Positions 1 through 7,230 of a DNA stretch of 10,998 nt are shown piece after piece; within the stretch, counting starts at the first letter, position 1, and each line of letters opens with the position of its first letter. A program made the translations under genes and the position numbers. Source of the DNA: Flavobacteriaceae bacterium. GTDB taxonomy: Bacteria; Bacteroidota; Bacteroidia; Flavobacteriales; Flavobacteriaceae. The notes beneath the pieces were generated by a model. The model saw only the letters and a program-made list of their open reading frames with translations. It searched no databases and was not told the origin of the DNA. The DNA lies in contig NVSY01000038.1 of NCBI GenBank assembly GCA_002401385.1, forward strand, positions 13,339 to 24,336, read 5' to 3'.

Positions 1-360
1 GTTTTTAGCTACCTACTATTGTATATGTATTTATTTTGAAGCAATAAATTGTGAAAATGATGATTTTTATCAGTTTTTTACGGATATAATAAAAATTGTG
101 AATTCTCTTAATTTGTTCTTGAAATAGTGAAATTATGGTAGGGGTGGGATTGTTTTATGAGGTGAATGTTTTGAAATGTGATTGAAATATGAATCATTTC
201 TCATTAGTTGTTGTAAAATTTCAATAAATGAACCTTTCTTGATGTTTTCTTGTGGAAACATCAAGAAAAATACATGTTAACTGCTTAATCTGTTGAAAAT
301 AATTGGTTTTATAGATAAATATTCATGCTAAATTGATATATTTATGCAAAATTACTATAT
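1..360. other. AT-rich intergenic region without a recognisable gene
   Basis: All frames on both strands are broken by stops, and I see no coding region, tRNA or repeat array. Base composition is clearly more AT-rich than in the genes downstream. The only structured element I found is the inverted repeat at 235-268. The promoter of the gene starting at 361 should lie here, but no convincing TTG / TAnnTTTG pair was found; the sequence just before its start is simply A/T-rich. Confidence 0.6.
235..268. repeat. 13-bp perfect inverted repeat (hairpin) upstream of the InsA-like gene
   Basis: The left arm at 235-247 (TTTCTTGATGTTT) is exactly complementary to the right arm at 256-268 (AAACATCAAGAAA), with an 8-nt loop at 248-255. 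The right arm is followed by A residues, not a T run, so it does not look like a standard rho-independent terminator for + strand transcription. It sits 92 nt before the start of the InsA-like gene. It could be a protein-binding dyad, an mRNA hairpin in that gene's leader, or a terminator of a gene beyond the window edge. Confidence 0.5.
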
Positions 361-780
361 ATGAACATTGAATTTTGTCCAAATTGCAACTCAGATTCTT
401 ATGTAAAGAGTGGTGTCGTTAAGAAAAGACAGCGCTATAAATGCAAAAAATGTAATTATTATTTTACCGTAAATAAAATTGGAAAGCAGATAGATTCCTA
501 TTATGTGAACAAAGCCTTGCAATTATATTTAGAAGGTTTGAGTTATCGCGAGATTGAACGTATCCTCGGAATTTCCCATGTGAGTATTATCAACTGGGTA
601 AAAAAATACAATATAAAACGACCGTATAGCTTTGAGTATCACTCTACTTATAAGATTTTGAATGCAGATGAGTTAGCAAAATATTTTGCGTCTACAGATA
701 ATCTGAGTGGGGCTGGTGTTATTGTTACAGAGCTAGGGGACAAATATATGTTGATTCGTTGGGAGCGATTTAAAGATTAA
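361..780 (+). CDS. Small zinc-ribbon + helix-turn-helix protein of the IS1 InsA / transposase N-terminal type
   Basis: The 139-residue protein starts with a four-cysteine zinc ribbon (C6-x2-C9 and C28-x2-C31) rich in Lys/Arg between the pairs. A helix-turn-helix follows at about residues 50-83, containing the stretch GLSYREIERILGIS and then VSIINWVKKY. This combination is that of IS1 InsA and related transposase N-terminal domains, so DNA binding is likely. The last 55 residues do not resemble a catalytic transposase domain and contain no DDE-type core. No InsB-like frame follows, and I saw no flanking terminal inverted repeats, so this is not an intact insertion sequence. The start at 361 is the first ATG and precedes the zinc ribbon directly; there is no clear ribosome binding site. 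The gene heads a carboxylate uptake and sensing cluster in the same orientation, which makes a domesticated transcription regulator plausible. That role is inferred, and a transposase remnant remains possible. Confidence 0.75.
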   Translation: MNIEFCPNCNSDSYVKSGVVKKRQRYKCKKCNYYFTVNKIGKQIDSYYVNKALQLYLEGLSYREIERILGISHVSIINWVKKYNIKRPYSFEYHSTYKILNADELAKYFASTDNLSGAGVIVTELGDKYMLIRWERFKD

Positions 781-781
781 C

Positions 782-805
782 TATACTATTTAGCGAAATA
801 GTATA
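782..805. terminator. 10-bp perfect dyad after the InsA-like gene: terminator or operator
   Basis: TATACTATTT (782-791) pairs perfectly with AAATAGTATA (796-805) around an AGCG loop, starting two bases after the stop codon of the InsA-like gene. Only a weak T-rich stretch follows (TTGAATTTTA), so termination is possible but not certain. A second smaller stem, AAGTTG (819-824) with CAACTT (835-840), lies just downstream. Because the dyad is about 90 bp before the porin start, it could also be an operator for that gene. Confidence 0.45.
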
Positions 806-894
806 TTGAATTTTAGTAAAGTTGTTTTTCTTTGCAACTTGTGAAAGCAAATTTTAAGAATAAAACAATTTATTAAATTTTTAGAAATTAATTT

Positions 895-2091
895 ATGAAA
901 CGTAAAATTTCAATGGTATTTGCACTCTTAATAGGGGTTGTGTTTTTTAGTTATGGTCAGTCAGACGATAAAAAAGTAAGTGTAAAATTTAGTGGCTTTG
1001 TAAAAGTAGATTATATGTTTGATTCTCGTCAAACAGTGAATGCAAGAGAGGGACATTTTTTATTATTTCCTGCAGCGGAGAAGTTCGTAGATGGAGAGGA
1101 TGTAAACGATCAAATCAATTTTAATATTTTGGCAGTTCAAACAAGGTTGCGTACTAAATTTACAGGACCTGACTTTTTTGGAATGAAAACTTCTGGAATG
1201 GTAGAAGGGGCTTTTTTCGGACATACTAATAGTGATATTAATGGATTTAGATTGCGACACGCATTTGTGAAGTTGTCTAATGACAATATAGATATTTATA
1301 TGGGACAGTATTGGCATCCAATGTTTGTAACGGCTGTTTTTCCTGGGACCTATTCATTTAATACAGGAGTGCCTTTTCAACCTTTTTCTAGAAATCCACA
1401 GTTGAGAATCGAAACCAAAGGAACAGTGAAGTTTATTGGTGTGATGTTCTCAGAGCGTGATTTTGCAAGTAGAGGACCAATTGGAATAACTTCAAAATAT
1501 GTTCGTGATGCAGGGATCCCTCAATTACATGCTCAAATTCAATTTGGAGACAAGAGTCACCTATTAGGAGGTTTTGGAATTAACATGAAAACAATGAGAC
1601 CCGTTCTTGGTGAGGATAATATCACCAACATGGCTTATATAGGTTATTTTAGAACCAAATTAGGGAATGTAACATGGAAAGGAGAAGCTACTTATGGAGA
1701 AAACATGTCCGACCTATTGTCTATTGGTGCTATTGGAGAAATGGGGAATGGTGATTTTACTGCTAGTAAAACAACTTCTCTATGGACGGAATTTAGTGGA
1801 GATATTTCAGAAAGTACAGAATGGGGACTATTTGGAGGATATACCGAAAATGGTGGATTCCAAGATGCTGTTACCGGAAATATGTACGGATTGGGAACTA
1901 CAATCTCAAATGCCTATAGAGTTTCGCCAAGAATTGGTTGGAAATCTGGAAATATGAAAATTGGAGTGGAAGGTGAATACACTTCTGCATTGTATGGCTC
2001 TTTAGGAGCTGATAAAAAAAGTATAGTAACCGATGGGGTAGATAATGTATCAAATATTAGATTATCCGTCTCAGCAATTTATAATTTTTAA
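895..2091 (+). CDS. Outer-membrane beta-barrel porin-like protein
   Basis: The 398-residue protein has a clear signal peptide: a basic start (MKRK), a hydrophobic core at about residues 7-18, and likely cleavage near G21 in SYGQS. The mature part starts with an amphipathic strand (VSVKFSGFVKVDYMFDSRQ) and continues as alternating short strands rich in Gly and aromatic residues. It ends in the outer-membrane pattern RLSVSAIYNF, with a C-terminal Phe. This is the profile of a Gram-negative porin; the region around residues 33-60 recalls DcaP-like porins for small carboxylates, though substrate cannot be read from the sequence. It ends 12 nt before the DUF4212 gene, so the two are probably one transcript. 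In this context it would let acetate or similar acids into the periplasm. Assignment as a barrel is firm; the specific function is inferred. Confidence 0.8.
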   Translation: MKRKISMVFALLIGVVFFSYGQSDDKKVSVKFSGFVKVDYMFDSRQTVNAREGHFLLFPAAEKFVDGEDVNDQINFNILAVQTRLRTKFTGPDFFGMKTSGMVEGAFFGHTNSDINGFRLRHAFVKLSNDNIDIYMGQYWHPMFVTAVFPGTYSFNTGVPFQPFSRNPQLRIETKGTVKFIGVMFSERDFASRGPIGITSKYVRDAGIPQLHAQIQFGDKSHLLGGFGINMKTMRPVLGEDNITNMAYIGYFRTKLGNVTWKGEATYGENMSDLLSIGAIGEMGNGDFTASKTTSLWTEFSGDISESTEWGLFGGYTENGGFQDAVTGNMYGLGTTISNAYRVSPRIGWKSGNMKIGVEGEYTSALYGSLGADKKSIVTDGVDNVSNIRLSVSAIYNF

Positions 2092-2103
2092 AACCTAATA
2101 ACT

Positions 2104-2361
2104 ATGTCTAAAACTAACAAACAGGCTTATTGGAGAGAAAATCTTAAATACTTGGCAATATTGCTAACTATTTGGTTTTTTGTCTCCTATGGAGCTGGAA
2201 TCTTATGGGTGGAGCAATTGAACACAATCAAATTTGGAGGCTTTAAATTGGGCTTTTGGTTTGCACAACAAGGAGCTATGTATGTATTTGTTGTCCTTAT
2301 TTTTGTGTATATGAAAATCATGAACAGATTGGATAAAAAATATGGCTACAACGAAGACTAA
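2104..2361 (+). CDS. DUF4212 small subunit of a sodium:solute symporter
   Basis: This 85-residue membrane protein has two predicted helices, at about residues 16-38 and 50-73, joined by a short loop. The stretches YWRENLKYLAILLTIWF and FWFAQQGAMYVFVVLIFVY are typical of the DUF4212 family, the putative small subunits of sodium:solute symporters. Such proteins are usually encoded directly before a large symporter of the VC_2705 subfamily, and that partner is present here. The gene follows the porin by 12 nt with no terminator between. Unusually, 182 bp containing a terminator-like hairpin and a candidate promoter separate it from the symporter. It probably assembles with the large subunit in the inner membrane; its exact role is not established. 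Confidence 0.88.
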   Translation: MSKTNKQAYWRENLKYLAILLTIWFFVSYGAGILWVEQLNTIKFGGFKLGFWFAQQGAMYVFVVLIFVYMKIMNRLDKKYGYNED

Positions 2362-2411
2362 TTCCAAATGACCAATGTAAATAGTTTCTTTTTATTTCTC
2401 TCGTCGTTAAA

Positions 2412-2449
2412 AAAAATAGAGCGATAGCTATGGCTATCCTTATATTTTT
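2412..2449. terminator. Terminator-like hairpin between DUF4212 and the symporter
   Basis: GATAGC (2423-2428) pairs with GCTATC (2433-2438) around a TATG loop. The stem extends outward with two mismatches through an A-tract (2412-2418) that pairs with a T-tract (2443-2449). With A residues on one side and T residues on the other, it could stop transcription in both directions. It lies 50 nt after the DUF4212 stop and would reduce readthrough into the symporter gene. Confidence 0.5.
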
Positions 2450-2477
2450 CGGCTTGATTTAATAAAAAATAACGCTA

Positions 2478-2507
2478 TTTCTAAACAGCCAAATGGAAAT
2501 ACATTTG
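2478..2507 (+). promoter_or_regulatory. Candidate Bacteroidota promoter for the symporter gene
   Basis: TACATTTG at 2500-2507 matches the Bacteroidota -7 consensus TAnnTTTG exactly. Eighteen bases upstream lies TTTC (2478-2481), an imperfect -33 element (consensus TTTG/TTG). Transcription would start near 2514 and give a leader of about 30 nt. The position, downstream of the terminator-like hairpin, supports separate expression of the symporter. The -33 match is weak. Confidence 0.45.
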
Positions 2508-2518
2508 ATATAATTAAA

Positions 2519-2533
2519 ACTAACTAACAAAAC
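2519..2533 (+). promoter_or_regulatory. Shared 15-nt leader motif before the symporter start
   Basis: ACTAACTAACAAAAC occurs here, 10 nt before the symporter ATG, and again at 7881-7895, 8 nt before the acyl-CoA synthetase ATG. No Shine-Dalgarno sequence is present at either gene. It may act in translation initiation or be a common flavobacterial leader element; two copies in one window cannot tell which. Confidence 0.4.
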
Positions 2534-2543
2534 TTTTTAAATT

Positions 2544-4253
2544 ATGGGAATATTAACATGGACTTGGATTCTTGTAGGAATCACCTTTGCCTTATATATT
2601 GGTATCGCTATTTGGGCACGCGCAGGATCGTCTAAAGAATTTTACGTAGCCGGAGGAGGAGTTCCCCCAATTTTAAACGGAATGGCAACAGCAGCAGACT
2701 GGATGTCAGCAGCTTCTTTTATTTCGTTGGCGGGAATTATTTCGTTTTCGGGATATGATGGCTCCGTTTATCTAATGGGATGGACTGGAGGATATGTGCT
2801 TCTCGCACTTTTGTTAGCTCCGTACCTACGGAAATTTGGAAAATTTACAGTACCTGATTTTATAGGAGATCGTTATTATTCGAATACCGCGCGTATTGTA
2901 GCAGTAATTGCCGCTTTAATTGTTTCGTTTACATACGTAGCCGGACAGATGCGTGGAGTAGGAATTGTGTTTTCTAGATACCTAGAAGTAGAAATTGACA
3001 CGGGAGTTTATATTGGAATGGCCATTGTTCTATTCTATGCGGTATTGGGAGGAATGAAAGGGATTACCTATACCCAAGTAGCACAGTATTGTGTGTTAAT
3101 ATTTGCCTTTATGGTACCAGCCATATTTATTTCCTTTCAAATGACAGGCAACCCTATCCCTCAATTAGGTTTTGGAAGTGACGGTGTTGATGGAATTAAT
3201 TTGTTAGAAAAATTAGATGGACTGCAACGTGAACTAGGTTTTCACGAATATACTTCTGGACAAAAATCGATGGTAGATGTATTTGCAATTACCGTGGCCT
3301 TGATGGTGGGGACAGCTGGTTTACCTCATGTAATTGTACGATTCTTTACAGTTCCTAAAGTAGCCGATGCGCGTAAATCTGCAGGATGGGCTTTACTGTT
3401 TATTGCTATTTTATATACCACAGTACCAGCGGTAGCAGTGTTTTCTCGTATCAAATTGATAGAAGAAGTAAGTAATAAAGAATATGCCGAATTGCCACAA
3501 TGGTTTGGAAATTGGGAAAAAACAGGTTTGTTAAAGTTTGAAGATAAAAATGGAGATGGATTGGTACAATACGTAGCCAATAAAGAAATAAACGAACTGA
3601 CTATTGACAGAGATATTATGGTGTTGGCAAATCCAGAAATTGCACAATTGCCTAACTGGGTCATTGCCTTAGTTGGTGCAGGTGGTTTGGCTGCCGCACT
3701 ATCTACAGCTGCAGGATTACTATTGGTAATTGCATCTTCCATTTCTCATGATTTAATTAAAAAGATTATCAATCCTAAAATTTCTGAAAAAGGAGAGTTA
3801 ATGGCCGCGCGTTTAAGTGCCGCAGCTGCAGTAGTAGTTGCAGGATATTTCGGAATCAATCCGCCAGGCTTTGTCGCCGCCGTGGTCGCATTGGCCTTTG
3901 GGCTGGCCGCCGCATCATTCTTTCCTGCAATATTATTGGGGATTTTTGACAAGCGAATGAACAAGGAAGGCGCTATATCTGGAATGATTGTAGGACTGTT
4001 GTTTATGATTTTCTATATGATGAAATTTAAATTCGGGATGTTTGATGGTGGAGGAAAAGAAGTGGTTGCCTCTTTAAAATCTGACTGGTGGTTTGGAATA
4101 TCTCCAGAAGGATTTGGAACCATTGCTATGTTGGCAAACTTTACGGTATCCGTGGTAGTATCTCGATTTACACCGGCGCCACCACAAGAAGTGCAAGATA
4201 TTGTAGAGGACATTCGTATTCCTTCAGGTGCGGGTGAAGCGATAGATCATTAA
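2544..4253 (+). CDS. Sodium:solute symporter, VC_2705 subfamily (cation/acetate symporter-like)
   Basis: This 569-residue, highly hydrophobic protein belongs to the SSS/SLC5 family of LeuT-fold transporters. The signature region is at residues 37-64 (GGGVPPILNGMATAADWMSA and onward), followed by VPDFIGDRYYS near the third helix. A second conserved core is GTAGLPHVIVRFFTVPKVADAR. About 13 membrane helices are expected. Together with the DUF4212 gene upstream this fits the VC_2705 subfamily, usually annotated as cation/acetate symporters related to ActP. The acyl-CoA synthetase downstream supports a short-chain carboxylate as substrate (inferred). A hydrophilic loop at about residues 310-370 contains an EF-hand-like segment, DKNGDG at 334-339. 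The ATG at 2544 is well placed, 37 nt after the candidate promoter. Family assignment is firm; substrate is not proven. Confidence 0.93.
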   Translation: MGILTWTWILVGITFALYIGIAIWARAGSSKEFYVAGGGVPPILNGMATAADWMSAASFISLAGIISFSGYDGSVYLMGWTGGYVLLALLLAPYLRKFGKFTVPDFIGDRYYSNTARIVAVIAALIVSFTYVAGQMRGVGIVFSRYLEVEIDTGVYIGMAIVLFYAVLGGMKGITYTQVAQYCVLIFAFMVPAIFISFQMTGNPIPQLGFGSDGVDGINLLEKLDGLQRELGFHEYTSGQKSMVDVFAITVALMVGTAGLPHVIVRFFTVPKVADARKSAGWALLFIAILYTTVPAVAVFSRIKLIEEVSNKEYAELPQWFGNWEKTGLLKFEDKNGDGLVQYVANKEINELTIDRDIMVLANPEIAQLPNWVIALVGAGGLAAALSTAAGLLLVIASSISHDLIKKIINPKISEKGELMAARLSAAAAVVVAGYFGINPPGFVAAVVALAFGLAAASFFPAILLGIFDKRMNKEGAISGMIVGLLFMIFYMMKFKFGMFDGGGKEVVASLKSDWWFGISPEGFGTIAMLANFTVSVVVSRFTPAPPQEVQDIVEDIRIPSGAGEAIDH

Positions 4254-4266
4254 TAACAATTGTATT

Positions 4267-4323
4267 CGAGGTTGTTTGGGTTGAGGTATTCTTAGTTTAA
4301 GAACAGCAATTCAAACAGTCTCG
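4267..4323 (+). terminator. Long imperfect hairpin with T-tract after the symporter
   Basis: A compact stem forms from CGAG/CTCG (4267-4270 with 4320-4323), GTTTG/CAAAC (4274-4278 with 4312-4316), TTG/CAA (4281-4283 with 4307-4309) and TTCTTA/TAAGAA (4289-4294 with 4298-4303) around a GTT loop. Small internal loops separate these segments. TTTTAT follows the stem, as in a rho-independent terminator. It lies between the symporter stop and the sensor operon, 29 nt before the small membrane protein, and could end the symporter transcript or attenuate readthrough. Confidence 0.5.
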
Positions 4324-4352
4324 TTTTATAAAATAGTTAAAAATTATACGGA

Positions 4353-4547
4353 GTGAAAAAAAGACATGAACAAAAATTAATAGTAGTATCATTGGTATTA
4401 TTGGTCTGTTTAAACATTCCAATTCTACTGATTTTCAACAAAACAGGGAGCGTTTTCGGCTTACCTGTCTTGTATTTTTATATCTTTTTTGTTTGGATTC
4501 TGAGTATCGTCGTATCATATATTCTACTTAAAAAATACTATGAGTAG
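4353..4547 (+). CDS. Small two-helix membrane protein overlapping the sensor kinase
   Basis: The 64-residue protein starts with GTG; no in-frame ATG gives a sensible product. It has a basic N-terminus (MKKRHEQK), a helix at about residues 8-28, a short loop with NKTGSVFGLP, and a second helix at about residues 37-58 ending in LKKYYE. The FGLPVLYFYIFFVW core resembles the DUF3311 class of small proteins found beside sodium:solute symporters. Its stop overlaps the kinase start by 8 nt (ATGAGTAG), implying translational coupling. Pseudomonas cbrA, a related symporter-domain kinase, also has a small overlapping upstream frame (cbrX). It is likely a membrane partner of the kinase's symporter module, mirroring DUF4212 with the real symporter. 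Coding status is well supported by the overlap and helix pattern; function is inferred. Confidence 0.75.
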   Translation: MKKRHEQKLIVVSLVLLVCLNIPILLIFNKTGSVFGLPVLYFYIFFVWILSIVVSYILLKKYYE

Positions 4548-7230
4548 CATTTTAGTCATATCAATTATTGTCATCTACTTAGGATTTATTTTCTACGTAG
4601 CATTTTGGGCGGAAAAGAATGCAAAGAGCAAATGGGTAAACAATCCTTATGTGTACACCTTGTCCTTAGCCGTATTTTGTTCCGCATGGACCTATTATGG
4701 AGGCGTTGGATTGGCAGCTACTTCTGGCTTGAAATTTTTAACTATTTATTTAGGGCCAGTAATAATTATTCCTACATGGATTTTGTTGATGCGTAAAATT
4801 ATGCGTATTTCAAAAGGAAACAAAATTTCATCTATTGCGGATTTTATCTCTTTGCGTTATGGTAACGATCGCTTGTTGGGTGCCTTGGTGACGGTGGTTT
4901 GTGTATTGGCCATTGTGCCGTATATCTCCTTGCAGTTAAAGGCAATTTCAGAAACTTTTAATCTAATTACAAACCAGCAAAGTACAAGCGCAAGTATGAT
5001 GGGTGATACCACTTTTTATATAGCGATTATGCTCGCTGTTTTTGCCGCTTTTTTCGGAACTCAAAACACCGATGCTTCTGAACGTCATAAGGGAATTGTG
5101 ATGGCAGTGGCCGTAGAGTCTTTGCTGAAACTGGTCTTTTTTATAGGGATTGGTGTTTATGTAACTTATTATCTATTCAATGGACCAGCCGAGATTTTTG
5201 AAAAAGCGTCACTATTGCCAGATTTTTCTGCCCAACTAGATGTTGGTGGCCTAGAAGGTGGGTTTAATTGGTTTTTCTTAAGCATGCTGTCCATGTTTGC
5301 CATTATGTTATTACCAAGGCAGTTTCAAGTGACGGTGGTAGAAAACGAACGCGAAAAGTATTTGAAAAAAGCGATTTGGTTGTTTCCTTTGTACTTAATG
5401 TTGTTCAATGTTTTTGTGATTTTTATCGCTTGGGGTGGAAATATTATTTTTCAAGATCAATCCGTTGATGCAGATTTATTTACCCTGATGATTCCTTTAA
5501 TTAACGATCATCAATTAGTCGCCTTAATGGTTTTTTTGGGAGGTTTTTCTTCTGCTATGTCTATGGTGGTAATCTCTACCTTGGCACTCTCTACCATGTT
5601 GAGTAATAATCTAATTATACCCTATGGGTTTTTGAGCAAATTTAGTAAGGAAGGCTCTCAGAAAAACATGGAATCTATTAAGACGATTCGTAGGTTGGCT
5701 ATTTTTATTCTTATAATCATCGCCTATTTGTTTTATAAAAGTTTTACCCTGGACCGTTCTTTGGTATCTATTGGCTTGATCTCTTTTGTGATCATAGGAC
5801 AGTTAGCACCTTCATTTTTTGGAGGCTTGTTTTGGAGAAGAGGATCGTCTTTAGGAAGTAAAATTGGAATTATAGTGGGGTTTTTAATTACAGTTTTTAC
5901 CTTGATTGTCCCTTTTACTATTGATTCGCAACTAATTGATAGTTCTTTTGTGCAAGAGGGTTTGTTTGGAATAGAACTATTACGACCTTACCATTTGTTT
6001 GGAATGGATTTTTTGGAGCCAGTGCCGCATGCATTTTTTTGGAGTTTGTTTTTTAATATAAGCTGTTATGGTCTTATTTCCGTAAGTACAGCAGGTAGTT
6101 ATCGAGAACGAAATTTTGCTGAAATGTTTGTAGATCATACCAAATATGCAGCCTTGCATGAAGATGCGTATGTGTGGAAAGGGGAAGCGTATGTAAAAGA
6201 TTTGAAAAATATTTTAAATCGATTTTTGGGATTGGAAAGAACCAATAGAGCATTTCATTTGTTTTATATGAAATATAATTTGGATACTAATTCTCCTTTT
6301 GCTGATGCGAGATTGGTGAATTTTTCTGAAAAATTATTAACTGGAACCATCGGAAGTGCCTCATCTAGAATCTTAATTTCTACGGTGGTTAAAGAAGAAG
6401 AAATAAGTTTGTCTGAAGTATTAAATATTTTGGATGAAACTCAAAAAACAAAGGCATCTAATAAAGAATTACGTGAGAAGTCTCGGGAGTTAAAACAAAT
6501 GGCGGATAAAATAAAAAACGCCAATATAGAACTCAAGGAAAAGGACAAGCAAAAAGATGATTTTTTGGATACGGTGGCACATGAACTAAAAACACCCATC
6601 ACCTCTATCAGAGCATTTTCTGAAATTTTGTTGGATGATGACGATATAAATCCTGTCCTACGTAAAAAATTCTTGAGCTCTGTGTTGAGTGAAAGTGAAC
6701 GCGTAAGTAGGTTGATTAATAACTTGCTGGATATAGAAAAATTGGCAACAGGGAATCATGAGTTGGATCTAAGGCCACACAAAATTAGTAATACAATTAA
6801 AAAATCGATAGAGAAAGTAAAACAATTTGCTCAAAAACACGATGTGCTAATTGAAAAAGGTTCCATGTCTGAGGTGATGTTGAAATACGACGAAGATCGG
6901 ATCATTCAAGTAGTGATTAATTTACTGACCAATGCCATCAAATTTGCTAATAAGGATCAAGGAATAGTAAGCGTGAATTCGGAAATAATAAACAATAGTA
7001 TCCATATTTCCATTTCGGACAATGGAAAGGGGATCCCAACAGATGAATTGGAATTAATTTTTGATAAGTTTTATCAATCAAAGAATCAAAATATACTAAA
7101 ACCCATCGGTACTGGTCTAGGGTTGGCAATCAGTAAACAGATTATTGAAAGTCATAAAGGCAAGATTTGGGCAGAAAATAACCTAGAAAAAGGAGCGAAA
7201 GTTTCATTTTCTCTAATATTAAAAGAATAA
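4540..7230 (+). CDS. Sensor histidine kinase with a sodium:solute symporter input domain and STAC linker (CbrA/CrbS/MxtR-like)
   Basis: This 896-residue protein begins with an SSS/SLC5 transporter domain of about 520 residues (many helices, and SSIADFISLRYG in its N-terminal part). A STAC domain lies at about residues 545-633, marked by RFLGLERTNRAF, FSEKLLTGTIGSASSRILIS and LSEVLNILDE. A coiled coil covers about 634-672. The kinase core follows: H-box with phospho-accepting H681 (DTVAHELKTPI), N-box with N794 and N798, G1 box DNGKGIP from about 827, and G2 box GTGLGLA at 857-863. I see no PAS domain between STAC and the H-box and no fused receiver, so it is shorter than typical CbrA. In Vibrio, Pseudomonas and relatives such kinases sense carbon supply, and CrbS controls acs; the acyl-CoA synthetase downstream fits that role. 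Whether it still transports solute is unknown. It overlaps the small membrane protein before it by 8 nt. Confidence 0.95.
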   Translation: MSSILVISIIVIYLGFIFYVAFWAEKNAKSKWVNNPYVYTLSLAVFCSAWTYYGGVGLAATSGLKFLTIYLGPVIIIPTWILLMRKIMRISKGNKISSIADFISLRYGNDRLLGALVTVVCVLAIVPYISLQLKAISETFNLITNQQSTSASMMGDTTFYIAIMLAVFAAFFGTQNTDASERHKGIVMAVAVESLLKLVFFIGIGVYVTYYLFNGPAEIFEKASLLPDFSAQLDVGGLEGGFNWFFLSMLSMFAIMLLPRQFQVTVVENEREKYLKKAIWLFPLYLMLFNVFVIFIAWGGNIIFQDQSVDADLFTLMIPLINDHQLVALMVFLGGFSSAMSMVVISTLALSTMLSNNLIIPYGFLSKFSKEGSQKNMESIKTIRRLAIFILIIIAYLFYKSFTLDRSLVSIGLISFVIIGQLAPSFFGGLFWRRGSSLGSKIGIIVGFLITVFTLIVPFTIDSQLIDSSFVQEGLFGIELLRPYHLFGMDFLEPVPHAFFWSLFFNISCYGLISVSTAGSYRERNFAEMFVDHTKYAALHEDAYVWKGEAYVKDLKNILNRFLGLERTNRAFHLFYMKYNLDTNSPFADARLVNFSEKLLTGTIGSASSRILISTVVKEEEISLSEVLNILDETQKTKASNKELREKSRELKQMADKIKNANIELKEKDKQKDDFLDTVAHELKTPITSIRAFSEILLDDDDINPVLRKKFLSSVLSESERVSRLINNLLDIEKLATGNHELDLRPHKISNTIKKSIEKVKQFAQKHDVLIEKGSMSEVMLKYDEDRIIQVVINLLTNAIKFANKDQGIVSVNSEIINNSIHISISDNGKGIPTDELELIFDKFYQSKNQNILKPIGTGLGLAISKQIIESHKGKIWAENNLEKGAKVSFSLILKE

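Noticed and set aside
361..780. An intact IS1-family insertion sequence
   Set aside because: No catalytic transposase half, no InsB frame, and no terminal inverted repeats or target duplication seen around the gene.
1694..1957. An 87-codon frame inside the porin gene
   Set aside because: Out of frame with a well-formed signal-peptide barrel protein that runs through it; no independent signal.
3326..4213. Minus-strand frames across the symporter gene
   Set aside because: They are antisense to conserved SSS helices; their Ala/Thr/Ser-rich composition is what complementing hydrophobic helices produces.
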